The translations under genes and the position numbers were made by a program. This document shows, piece by piece, positions 30,389 through 39,090 of a stretch of 64,000 nt of DNA. Below the pieces are notes generated by a model, which had not been told where the DNA came from, searched no databases, and saw only the letters and a list, made by a program, of their open reading frames with translations. The number at the start of each line of letters is the position of its first letter. The first letter of the stretch is position 1. Source of the DNA: an uncultured Paracoccaceae bacterium (GTDB lineage Bacteria; Pseudomonadota; Alphaproteobacteria; Rhodobacterales; Rhodobacteraceae); NCBI GenBank assembly GCA_947489705.1, contig CANLEQ010000006.1:1-64000 (forward strand), written 5' to 3'.

Positions 30389-31294
30389 TCAGATCTTGCG
30401 GGCGGCGGGGCTGCCGAAGAGGCCCTCCGGCCGGACGAGAAGCACCAGCACCATGATGAGATAGGGTACGAGCACCGCCACCTCGGGCCAGATATAGATG
30501 GCGAAGGACCGGCCCATCCCGATCATCAGCGCGGCGATCGCCGCACCCTCGATCTGGCCCAGCCCGGCCGTGGCGACGACGGCGAAGGACAGGACGATCA
30601 TGTCCGCGCCCATGCCCGGAAGGATCGACGTGGTGGGCGAGGCAAGCGCGCCGCCGAGGCCCGCGAGAATCGCCCCCATCACGAAGGTCAGCAGAAACAC
30701 CCTGTCGGCGTCGATGCCGATCGATTGCGCGGCCTCGCGGTCCTCGGTCGTCGCGGTGATGAGCTTGCCCGTCACCGTGCGCCGCAGAAAGAACCGCAGG
30801 CCGACCAGCAGGGTCAGCGCCACGAGCGGCAGCAGGATCAACTGGTAGACGGTATAGGTCACGCCGAAGACCGTGACATTGCCGAGCGCGCGCAAGGCCT
30901 GCGCCTCGAAATAGGGCTGCGTTCCCCAGACGAGACGCTGCACGTCCTCGAGGATCATGAAGACCGCAAAGGTCACCAGAAGCTGCAGCACCTCGGGCTT
31001 GTCGTAGATCCGTCGCAGCAGCAGGTATTCCACCGGCCCGCCGATCAGCACGCCCACGAGGATCGCCGAGACGATCATCAGCGGAAAGGCGAGGATCGGC
31101 GCCGCCCCCAAGGCGAGGACCCACCCGACCAGCGAAACGGTCGCGTAGGCGCCGATGGCGTAGAGCGATCCATGCGCCACGTTGAGGATCCGCATCACGC
31201 CGAAGATCAGCGTGAGACCCAGCGCCACGATGAAGACCAGCGCGGCGTAGGACACCCCGTCGAAGAGCGCCAGCAGGAAAGTCGTCAGGTTCAT
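30389..31294 (-). CDS. Branched-chain amino acid-type ABC transporter permease (LivH type)
   Basis: MRILNVAHGSLYAIGAYATVSL; ATTEDREAAQSIGIDADRVFLLTFVMGAILAGLGG. Confidence 0.9.
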   Translation of the reverse strand: MNLTTFLLALFDGVSYAALVFIVALGLTLIFGVMRILNVAHGSLYAIGAYATVSLVGWVLALGAAPILAFPLMIVSAILVGVLIGGPVEYLLLRRIYDKPEVLQLLVTFAVFMILEDVQRLVWGTQPYFEAQALRALGNVTVFGVTYTVYQLILLPLVALTLLVGLRFFLRRTVTGKLITATTEDREAAQSIGIDADRVFLLTFVMGAILAGLGGALASPTTSILPGMGADMIVLSFAVVATAGLGQIEGAAIAALMIGMGRSFAIYIWPEVAVLVPYLIMVLVLLVRPEGLFGSPAARKI

Positions 31295-31353
31295 GCAAGA
31301 AGCCCGTCAGATAGCGAAACGAGGGGCGCGCGCCGGCACGCCCCTCCCCGGTC

Positions 31354-32643
31354 TCAGTTCTCGAACGTGGTCGGCTCGATCTCGTCGACGAATTCGGGGC
31401 CGAGCGTCTCGATCCAGTCGGTCGAGACCTCGCCCACCGGCGCGGTGAGTTCCGCGCCGTCGAAGATCATGATGTTCTCGAGCGTGGCGAAGGGATAGTC
31501 GCCATTCTGCGCCGACGTGCCCATCAGCTGCGCCTCGATGCCCTGATTGTCCTCGCGGATCGTCACCGGGCGGCCGAGACCCTGGAATTCGAGACCGTCC
31601 ATCGCGGCGAGCACCTGCTCCTGGCTCGGCCATTCGACGCCGTTCTCCTCGATCGCCTTGGTATAGGCGGCCTCGAGCGCGGCGAGCGCCTGGCTCGCAT
31701 GGAAGACCGAATAGACGGTGATGTTGCCGGTCTGGTCCTCGTATTGCGACATGAAAGACTTGAAATCCTCGTCGTCGCGGCGTTCGGGGTGCAGGAAGTA
31801 GTGATCGCCCCGCGCCCCCACGATCTGACCCGGCGGCAGCGCCGATCCGAGCCGTTCGAGCGACGATTCCGCCAGCGGCAGCACGAAGGTCGAGTTGTTC
31901 ATCAGACCCCGCTGCGAGGCCTGCTGCACGAAGGTGTCGAGATCGCCGCCCCACGAGGTCGAGAGTACGACATCGGGTTGCAACGCCTGCAGGCGCGAGA
32001 TCTCCGTCGAATAGTCGGGCGCGCCGAAGGCGGGAAAGAACTCGCCCACGATCTCGACATCGGGTTTGAACTGCATGAGCGCGGTGCGGAAGATGTCCCA
32101 GCTGTCGCGGCCCCAGGCATAATCCTGGTTCACCACCGCGAGGGTCTCGAAATCCGGCTGTGTCTTCAGAAGATATATGACGGCGGCCAGCATCTCGGGC
32201 GTGGCGTTTGCCTGCGTGCGGAAGACATAGTCGTAATCCGCCTCTTCGAAGATCCTCTGGGTGCCGCAATCCCACATGAAGTTGATGACCTCGAGATCCT
32301 CGGCCAGCGGCGCAAGCGTCTGGCAATTGCCCGACGAGATCGAGGCGAACATGACCTCGGCGCCGCCTTGCTCGACCGCGCGGCGGAACTCGGATGTCAG
32401 CGCCTCGGCGCCCGCGCCTTCGTCGATATAGCTCACCTCGACGGGCACGCCGTTGATGCCGCCCTCGTCGTTGAGGTTCTGCACCATGATGTCCATCGCG
32501 TCGCGCGCGGGCACGCCGAAGACGGAGGCCGGGCCCGTCAGGAAGGTGGTCATCCCGACCTTCAGGCTGTCGGGCTTGTCCTGCGCGAACGCGCCCATCG
32601 GCAGGGCGGCGCAGAGCGCCGTGGTTGCGATCAGTTTCTTCAT
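31354..32643 (-). CDS. ABC transporter substrate-binding protein (LivK-like)
   Basis: Signal peptide MKKLIATTALCAALPMGAFAQ; GMTTFLTGPASVFGVPARDAMDI. Confidence 0.9.
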   Translation of the reverse strand: MKKLIATTALCAALPMGAFAQDKPDSLKVGMTTFLTGPASVFGVPARDAMDIMVQNLNDEGGINGVPVEVSYIDEGAGAEALTSEFRRAVEQGGAEVMFASISSGNCQTLAPLAEDLEVINFMWDCGTQRIFEEADYDYVFRTQANATPEMLAAVIYLLKTQPDFETLAVVNQDYAWGRDSWDIFRTALMQFKPDVEIVGEFFPAFGAPDYSTEISRLQALQPDVVLSTSWGGDLDTFVQQASQRGLMNNSTFVLPLAESSLERLGSALPPGQIVGARGDHYFLHPERRDDEDFKSFMSQYEDQTGNITVYSVFHASQALAALEAAYTKAIEENGVEWPSQEQVLAAMDGLEFQGLGRPVTIREDNQGIEAQLMGTSAQNGDYPFATLENIMIFDGAELTAPVGEVSTDWIETLGPEFVDEIEPTTFEN

Positions 32644-32668
32644 GTCGTCTCCTCCCAAAGACAATCGA

Positions 32669-33631
32669 TCAGCGGATCGCGATCGGATTGATGATCATCT
32701 GCACGGCGCCCTGCAACCGCGCCTGGCCGAGCACGAAGAGGAATTCGTGGGCATCGTCGGCCGCGAGTTCGCGGGTTTCCATGTTCTCGAGCATGTAGAT
32801 GCCGTGCTCGGGCTGGAGGATCTGGTGGACACGGAACGCCTGCCCTTCTTCCTCGGGCGGCACAACCTCCATGCCCCAGGTATCGGCGCCGACCGCCATG
32901 ACACCGATTTCCGCGAGGTATTCGGCGCCGCTCACGCCCACGCCGGGCTCGACCGAGCCGAACCGCTCGAGGTCCTGGTTCTCGCCGTCGAGCAGCTCCA
33001 TCCAGTTCGAGTGGAAGAGCACGATGTCGCCCTCGCGGATCTCGACGCCCTGCGCTTCGGCGGCGGCCCGGATGTCCTCCTCGGTATAGGCGGTGCCCTC
33101 CTCGACCATGTCGACGCCGTAATGCTCGGTCATGTCGAGCAGCACGCCGCGCCCGACGAGACCCGGCAGGTTTTCCAGCCCCAACTCCGTCAGGCCCGAG
33201 GCGGGGGCGAAATCCTCGTAGGTCCGGCCGCCGTAATAGACGTGATCGACGCCGGCATGGCCGAGGCCGTCGATCTGCGGCCCGATGCCCAGCCAGCCCA
33301 TGAAGATGTCGTCGTTGTAGGTGAAATCGTTGTCGCCGAGCCCGCTATTGTCGGTCTGGCCCGGCTGCACGATCGTCAGGCTGAGGCTGCGCGGCGGAAA
33401 GGCGGGCGTGTCTGGCCCCACCACGATGCCGAGGCTGTAGACCTTGCCCGTGGTCACCAGCTCCGTCGCGGCCAGGACGCTTTCGTCGGTCATCAGGTTG
33501 GCCGCGCCGATCTGGTCGTCGGGGCCCCAGCGACCCTCGCCCAGGTCGGGGGCCTGGTCCTGCGCGAAGGCGGTTCCAACCCCGAGGGATATGACAAATG
33601 CAGTAGCCGAAATTGCGATTCGTGACGTCAT
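32669..33631 (-). CDS. Cyclase-family protein (kynurenine formamidase-like fold) with predicted signal peptide
   Basis: GPDDQIGAANLMTDESV, GIGPQIDGLGHAGVDHVYYGG, RGVLLDMTEHYGVD; N-terminal MTSRIAISATAFVISLGVGTAFAQ. Confidence 0.85.
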   Translation of the reverse strand: MTSRIAISATAFVISLGVGTAFAQDQAPDLGEGRWGPDDQIGAANLMTDESVLAATELVTTGKVYSLGIVVGPDTPAFPPRSLSLTIVQPGQTDNSGLGDNDFTYNDDIFMGWLGIGPQIDGLGHAGVDHVYYGGRTYEDFAPASGLTELGLENLPGLVGRGVLLDMTEHYGVDMVEEGTAYTEEDIRAAAEAQGVEIREGDIVLFHSNWMELLDGENQDLERFGSVEPGVGVSGAEYLAEIGVMAVGADTWGMEVVPPEEEGQAFRVHQILQPEHGIYMLENMETRELAADDAHEFLFVLGQARLQGAVQMIINPIAIR

Positions 33632-33689
33632 CTCGATGCTCCTCCCAAAGCGTGGACGGAATCGTATGAGAGCCGGGGCGCCACCACAA

Positions 33690-33727
33690 ATAGCTTGCCG
33701 GTATCCCGGTCATAGCTTTTTGGTATC
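33690..33727. promoter_or_regulatory. Two direct copies of ATAGCTT-NNN-GGTATC (22-bp spacing), candidate LysR-type operator
   Basis: ATAGCTTGCCGGTATC at 33690-33705 and ATAGCTTTTTGGTATC at 33712-33727, between divergent genes. Confidence 0.55.
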
Positions 33728-33796
33728 GCCGCCCCGCAGGCTTGCGTATCGTGGCACGACGGCGGGATGCCGGGCCGGATCGAGGGAGGACGGGCG

Positions 33797-34921
33797 ATGA
33801 GGATCGAAGCAGCGGTCTACGAAGGACGCGGGGTAGAAAAGGATTTCGAGGCGCAGCGCGCGCTCAACGTGCGCGAGGTCGATCTCGAGGGCCCCGGACG
33901 CGGAGAGGTGCTGATCCGCATCGCGGCGGCAGGCGTCTGTCATTCCGACCTGTCGGTGATCAACGGAACAAGGCCCCGCCCCGCCCCGATGGTTCTGGGG
34001 CACGAGGCGTCGGGATTCGTCGAAGCGGTGGGGCCCGGCATCGACGACCTCGCGCCGGGCGACCACGTCGTGTGCATCTTCGGCCCCGGCTGCGGCGAAT
34101 GCACGCCCTGCGCCGAAGGCAGGCCCGCGCTCTGCACCCGTGCGGCCAGGCACCACGGCGTGGGCGAGCTCATGACCGGGCACCGGCGCCTGTCGATGGA
34201 CGGCGCGCCGGTCAACCACCATGTCGGCGTTTCGGCCTTCGCCACGCATGCCGTTCTTGCGCGCAAGTCGCTGGTCAAGGTCGAGGCCGACATCGACCCC
34301 GAGATCTCGGCGCTCTTTTCCTGCGCGATGCTGACCGGGGCGGGCGCTGTCTTCAACACGGCCCGCGTGACGCCGGGCAGCAAGGTCGCGGTGATCGGCC
34401 TCGGCGGGGTCGGCCTCTCGGCGGTTCTGGGCGCGCTTGCGGCCGGCGCGGGTCAGGTCATCGCGATTGATCCCTTCGCGTCGAAATGCGAAACCGCCAC
34501 GCAGATGGGCGCGACCCATACGATCGAGGCGGGCGACGACACGGCGCAGGCGGTGCGCGATCTGACCGGCGGCGGCGTCGATTTCGCGATCGAGCTGGCC
34601 GGATCCGTGAAGGCGCTCGAGACGGCCTATCACTGCACCTGCCGGGGCGGCACGACCGTCACGGCCGGCCTGCCCCATCCCGAGGCGCGCATGTCGCTCG
34701 ACGCGCTGAAACTGGTGGCCGAGGAGCGCACCCTCAAGGGCAGCTATATCGGTTCCTGCGTTCCGCAGCGCGACCTGCCGCGGATGTTCTCGCTGCACGC
34801 GCAAGGCAAGCTGCCGGTCGAGAAGATGCTGACGCATCGCCTGAAACTGCCCGAGATCAACGCGGCGATGGACCGGCTCGACGACGGCACCGCGATCCGC
34901 CAGATCGTCACCTTCGACTGA
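33797..34921 (+). CDS. Zinc-dependent alcohol dehydrogenase
   Basis: GVCHSDLSVINGTRP, GHEASGFVEAVG, FGPGCGECTPCAEGRPALC, GLGGVGLSAVLGA. Confidence 0.93.
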   Translation: MRIEAAVYEGRGVEKDFEAQRALNVREVDLEGPGRGEVLIRIAAAGVCHSDLSVINGTRPRPAPMVLGHEASGFVEAVGPGIDDLAPGDHVVCIFGPGCGECTPCAEGRPALCTRAARHHGVGELMTGHRRLSMDGAPVNHHVGVSAFATHAVLARKSLVKVEADIDPEISALFSCAMLTGAGAVFNTARVTPGSKVAVIGLGGVGLSAVLGALAAGAGQVIAIDPFASKCETATQMGATHTIEAGDDTAQAVRDLTGGGVDFAIELAGSVKALETAYHCTCRGGTTVTAGLPHPEARMSLDALKLVAEERTLKGSYIGSCVPQRDLPRMFSLHAQGKLPVEKMLTHRLKLPEINAAMDRLDDGTAIRQIVTFD

Positions 34922-34935
34922 ACGGACGCTGCGCG

Positions 34936-35862
34936 ATGGACATCCGGCACCTGCGCTATTTCCTCGCCATCGCCGAGGCGCCGTCGATCTCGGCCGCGGC
35001 GCAGGCGATCGGCGTGGCGCAACCCTCGCTCTCGCAGCACCTGCACCGGATGGAGGCCGAGCTGGCGGTCAAGCTGGTCGAACGATCGGCGCGGGGAACG
35101 CAGCTTACCGACGAGGGGCGCATCCTGGTCGAACATGCCCGCGAGATCTGCGGCAGCCTCGAACGCTGCATCGCCGACATGCGGGAACTCGGCGGTGGCA
35201 TCCGCGGCCGGGTGGGCTTCGGGATGCCGCCCTCGTGCTCGATGATCATGTCGGTTCCGCTCGCCGAAACCGTCCGGTTGGAGCTGCCCGGAGTGCGCCT
35301 GCGCGCGGTCGAGACGATGAGCGGCTACCTCAAGGCATGGCTGCTCGACGGTACGGTCGATATCGCTTTTCTCTACGATCTCAAGGACATGCCCGGGGCG
35401 ATCTCGACACACGTCCTGAACGAGGAGCTGTTCTTCTATTCCGCGCCCGATGCGTGGCCGCTCGGAACGCCGCCCGGCGCGCCGGTCCCGCTCGCCGCCT
35501 TGCAGGGCCTCGAAATGATCCTGCCCTCGGCCGGATTGCGCAGCCTGATCGAGGATTTCTGCGCCAGCAACGACGTGCGCCTGAATGTCGTGATCGAGAT
35601 GGACGCGATGACCCAGATCAAGGAACTCGTCGCGCGCGGCTCGGGCTATACGATCTTCGCGCCCGTCGCCGCACAGGATTTCGTCAAGCGGGGCGAGCTC
35701 CTGCGGGCGCCGATCGTGCAGCCGACGATGACCCGTCCGGTCCACCTCGTGCGCAGCCCCGTCGGTGTCACGACACGGGCCTGCCGCGCGGTCGAGACGG
35801 CGACGCTCGACGTGGCCCGCGAACTGGTCCGCCGCGGGATCTGGGAGGGGGTGCTAGTCTGA
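34936..35862 (+). CDS. LysR-family transcriptional regulator
   Basis: MDIRHLRYFLAIAEAPSISAAAQAIGVAQPSLSQHLHRMEAEL HTH. Confidence 0.93.
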   Translation: MDIRHLRYFLAIAEAPSISAAAQAIGVAQPSLSQHLHRMEAELAVKLVERSARGTQLTDEGRILVEHAREICGSLERCIADMRELGGGIRGRVGFGMPPSCSMIMSVPLAETVRLELPGVRLRAVETMSGYLKAWLLDGTVDIAFLYDLKDMPGAISTHVLNEELFFYSAPDAWPLGTPPGAPVPLAALQGLEMILPSAGLRSLIEDFCASNDVRLNVVIEMDAMTQIKELVARGSGYTIFAPVAAQDFVKRGELLRAPIVQPTMTRPVHLVRSPVGVTTRACRAVETATLDVARELVRRGIWEGVLV

Positions 35863-36681
35863 CGCGCGACCCTTCATCGTGACGACGCCGTCGGCGTCGC
35901 GCCGGACCCGAAGCTCCAGGCCCTGGGCATCCTGCCGTGCCTCGACCGTGACAGGCACGTCCGCGACGAGTGGCGAAAGGCCCCGATACTCGAAATGCCG
36001 CGGCACATGACCGATGATCCCTGCCGCGAGGTTCTGCATCCAGCTCGATTGCAGGGGGCCATGCACCACCAGACCGTCATACCCCTCCACGCCCGTCGCG
36101 TAGGGTTGGTCGTAATGGATGCGATGCCCGTTGAACGTTACGGCCGAATACCGGAAAAGCTGCGTCGCGTCCGGGACCACCGCTGCGCTGGCGATCGCGT
36201 CCCAACCCTCGGCCGCCGCGGGAGGTGGAGTCGTCGCTCCGGGCGCGGGATCCGCGCGATAGACGATGTCCTGCCGTTCGCTCAGCCTTGTCTCTCCGGC
36301 GACGTCGTAGCGATGCTCCACCGTGACGAATCCGAGCCGGCCGCTGCGCCCGTCCTTGAAGGTGATATCGGCGATGGTCGAGCGGCGCGTCACCTCGTCT
36401 CCGACCGCGAAACCGCCCAGATGCCGCACCGCGCCCCCTGCCCACATGCGACGCGGCAACGGAAGTTTCGGAAGGAAGATGCCCGTCTTGGGGTGCCCGT
36501 CGCGTCCCAGATCCTCGGGCGCGCAGATGTCGGGCGCGAGGCACCAGTGAAACCCGGCCGGCACCTGCCCCGGTCCGCTCATGTCGTTCAGCACGGACGC
36601 GTATTCCGCGACGAGCCGCGCGGTGACGCGGTCCGACGCCTCTCGGGTCCTGCCGATCCAGTCGTCGAATGCCTGGTCCAT
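35854..36681 (-). CDS. FAS1-like dehydratase / MaoC-like, mesaconyl-C4-CoA or itaconyl-CoA hydratase-like
   Basis: HWCLAPDICAPEDLGRDGHPKTGIFLPKLPLPRRMWAGG and FNGHRIHYDQPYATGVEGYDGLVVHGPL resemble Meh/HTD2 hydratases. Confidence 0.85.
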   Translation of the reverse strand: MDQAFDDWIGRTREASDRVTARLVAEYASVLNDMSGPGQVPAGFHWCLAPDICAPEDLGRDGHPKTGIFLPKLPLPRRMWAGGAVRHLGGFAVGDEVTRRSTIADITFKDGRSGRLGFVTVEHRYDVAGETRLSERQDIVYRADPAPGATTPPPAAAEGWDAIASAAVVPDATQLFRYSAVTFNGHRIHYDQPYATGVEGYDGLVVHGPLQSSWMQNLAAGIIGHVPRHFEYRGLSPLVADVPVTVEARQDAQGLELRVRRDADGVVTMKGRASD

Positions 36682-36795
36682 CGCCTGTTGCTCCTCCCGT
36701 GTACCGCTCGTCAGTATCGGGGATCGAGGCACCGCCGCCAAGCCCCCCTGCCCGCTTCGGTTGACACGCCACCTCCGGCGTGGAACGCTGACACT

Positions 36796-36875
36796 GCGAC
36801 AGGGGCATCCGGCACGCGCCGGGTTGAGACGCACCCTTGGAACCTGAACCGGATCATACCGGCGGAGGAAGTTGC
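36796..36875 (+). ncRNA. TPP riboswitch (THI element)
   Basis: aggggcatccggc..gggttgagacgcacccttggaacctgaaccggatcataccggcggaggaa matches THI-box core (CUGAGA-like, ACCCUU, GAACCUGA, CCGGAU.AUACCGGCG.AGGAA); flanks GCGAC/GTTGC can form P1. Confidence 0.93.
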
Positions 36876-36932
36876 GTGCAGGGCCCCGATCGCGGGCTGC
36901 GATGCATCTTTCCCGCCACAGCGGGAGATGAC

Positions 36933-37001
36933 ATGAACCGAAATATTCGCGATATTCACGCCGTCCGCATCGATCGTCTCATGGCGCGGACCGGCTCGTG
37001 A
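36933..37001 (+). CDS. Putative 22-aa leader peptide (MNRNIRDIHAVRIDRLMARTGS) overlapping thiD start
   Basis: ATG after GGGAG; TGA 36999-37001 overlaps thiD GTG 36998-37000. Confidence 0.45.
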   Translation: MNRNIRDIHAVRIDRLMARTGS

Positions 37002-37795
37002 TTCCCAACATTCTCTCGATCGCGGGATCCGACCCCTCGGGCGGGGCCGGCATCCAGGCTGACATCAAGGCGATCTCGGCCAATGGCGGATATGCCATGG
37101 CGGTCGTCACCGGCCTGACCGCGCAGAACACCCGCGGCGTGGATGCCGTGGAACTCGTCTCTCCTGCCATGATCCGCGCACAGATCGCATCGATCCGCGA
37201 CGATATCCGGATCGACGCCGTCAAGATCGGCATGCTGGGCGACATCGCGGTGACCGACGCGGTCGCCGAGGCGATCTCGGATCTCGGGGCTCCGATCGTC
37301 CTCGATCCGGTCATGGTGGCCAAGGGCGGCGACCGCTTGCTGGCGGCGGACGCGGTTCTGGCGCTGCGCGAGCGGCTGGTGCCGCGCGCGACCCTGCTGA
37401 CGCCCAACCTGCCCGAAGCCGCCGATCTTCTCGGCGTCTCGGCCGCGGAGGACACCGCCGAGATGCGGTCGCAGGGTGCGGCCCTCCTCGCGCTCGGATG
37501 CCGGGCGGTGCTGATGAAGGGTGGCCATCTGCCGGGCAACGATGCCATCGACATCCTTATCACGCCTGAGGGTGAAACCGTCCTGACCGCACCGCGCATT
37601 GCGACCAAAAACACTCACGGGACGGGATGCACCCTTTCCGCCGCACTGGCGACGCAGATCGCCCTGGGGCATTCCCTGCCGGAAGCGGTTCGGCGCGCCA
37701 AGGACTACACCGCTTGCTCCATTGCCGCCGCGGATACACTCCACGTCGGAAGCGGTCACGGACCCGTACATCATTTTCATGCTCAATCCCGCTGA
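36998..37795 (+). CDS. thiD: Hydroxymethylpyrimidine/phosphomethylpyrimidine kinase, GTG start
   Basis: SIAGSDPSGGAGIQADIKA, GMLGD, VLDPVMVAKGG, KNTHGTGCTLSAALA motifs. Confidence 0.95.
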   Translation: MIPNILSIAGSDPSGGAGIQADIKAISANGGYAMAVVTGLTAQNTRGVDAVELVSPAMIRAQIASIRDDIRIDAVKIGMLGDIAVTDAVAEAISDLGAPIVLDPVMVAKGGDRLLAADAVLALRERLVPRATLLTPNLPEAADLLGVSAAEDTAEMRSQGAALLALGCRAVLMKGGHLPGNDAIDILITPEGETVLTAPRIATKNTHGTGCTLSAALATQIALGHSLPEAVRRAKDYTACSIAAADTLHVGSGHGPVHHFHAQSR

Positions 37796-37906
37796 ATGAC
37801 CGTGCATTTTCGGGAAGGTTGATGCGGCCGGATCGTTTCTTCGACTAAGCCTCTGTTAAGACGTTATTTATTTCTCTCGACACACCTTCGAGCAACGATC
37901 TGATTG

Positions 37907-37926
37907 ACCTTATCCGCGGATAAGGT
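37907..37926. promoter_or_regulatory. Partition-site-like palindrome ACCTTATCCGCGGATAAGGT (copy 1)
   Basis: 20-bp perfect palindrome just after the parB stop. Confidence 0.75.
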
Positions 37927-37936
37927 CCGCTTGACG

Positions 37937-39043
37937 TCAATCGAGTCCGTCCATCAACGCGGCGATCGCCCGTTCCAGTCTCTCTCGCTCCATCGTCGAG
38001 AAATCGCGATCCGCCTTGATCTCCAGACGACCCGAGGCGGCGGTACACTTGACCCGCCCGCTTGCCGTCCTGAGGTCGAACGTCGTCTTGCTGCCGGCCT
38101 TGTTCTTGCCCCTCCCCCTGGGACTCGTTTGGCCGGAGGTCGCGGCACGCGCGTCGTCCGGTGCCGCGTATCTTCGCAAGACCTCGAGCTCCTCCTCCTC
38201 CGAGCGCACCTCCCCTGCCCCTAGTTCCGACAGGATTTCGGCTGCCAATGCCGGCTCCGCCTCCAGCACGCGAGAGAGATCGACACCAAGCTTTCGAGGA
38301 ACCGACGAGGGATAGTGCAGACCGGTCCCAATCGCGTCGAGCAGGCGCGCGAAGGAGCGGATATAGCTGCGCTTGGAATACGGCGCGGACTGGAAGAGCG
38401 CCCCGATGGCGCCTTTGAGGTCGTTCTCGGGCGTCGCCGGATCGGCAGCATAGTTCTGCGCGGCATTCGCCATCTCGGCAAAGGAGAGATCCTTGCGGAT
38501 GATGTTCTCGTCCACCATTCGGCGATAAAGCCCGGCGACATCGTTCCCTCTGGCGATGATCAGGGCCGGGATCTCCGCCCACCCCGCGCCGTCACTTTCA
38601 AGCAAGGCGCGATATGCCGTCAGACGCCGATGGCCCTGGATCAACTCGTAGCCACTTCCATCCGCGCGCGGCTCCACCCGGATCGGGTTCGACAATCCCA
38701 CATCGCGAAGTGATGTGATGAGATCCGCGAGCCCTTCGTCCTCGCCCGGCAATCGCTCGCGCGTCAAAAGATTGGTATGGACCTGATCGAGCGGTATTTT
38801 CAGGACCACCTGTCCCTTGTCCCTCAAGGCGACGTATTCGTGCGCCAGGGCGTCGTTTTCGGCGCGGATCGCCGCTTCGGCATGGCTGCGCGCCTGCAAA
38901 GCGGATGCATTCTCGGAAATGGCGCTTGCCATCGGGCCGCGGCGCCCCGGCGCAGGAGCGGAAACCGCTTGCTCTTCCGGCGCCGCTTCCTCCTTCGCGT
39001 CGCCCGGCATCTCGATGTCGAAGATACGTCTTCTGCGGCTCAT
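37937..39043 (-). CDS. parB: ParB/RepB-like plasmid partition protein
   Basis: IPLDQVHTNLLTRERLPGEDEGLADLITSLRDVGLSNPIRV..YELIQGHRRLTAYRALLE ParB N-domain. Confidence 0.9.
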   Translation of the reverse strand: MSRRRRIFDIEMPGDAKEEAAPEEQAVSAPAPGRRGPMASAISENASALQARSHAEAAIRAENDALAHEYVALRDKGQVVLKIPLDQVHTNLLTRERLPGEDEGLADLITSLRDVGLSNPIRVEPRADGSGYELIQGHRRLTAYRALLESDGAGWAEIPALIIARGNDVAGLYRRMVDENIIRKDLSFAEMANAAQNYAADPATPENDLKGAIGALFQSAPYSKRSYIRSFARLLDAIGTGLHYPSSVPRKLGVDLSRVLEAEPALAAEILSELGAGEVRSEEEELEVLRRYAAPDDARAATSGQTSPRGRGKNKAGSKTTFDLRTASGRVKCTAASGRLEIKADRDFSTMERERLERAIAALMDGLD

Positions 39044-39066
39044 CTGTTCTTTCCTCTCGTCGAAAG

Positions 39067-39082
39067 CTTATCCGCGGATAAG
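39067..39082. promoter_or_regulatory. Partition-site-like palindrome CTTATCCGCGGATAAG (copy 2)
   Basis: 16-bp perfect palindrome between parA and parB. Confidence 0.75.
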
Positions 39083-39090
39083 GTGGGGGC

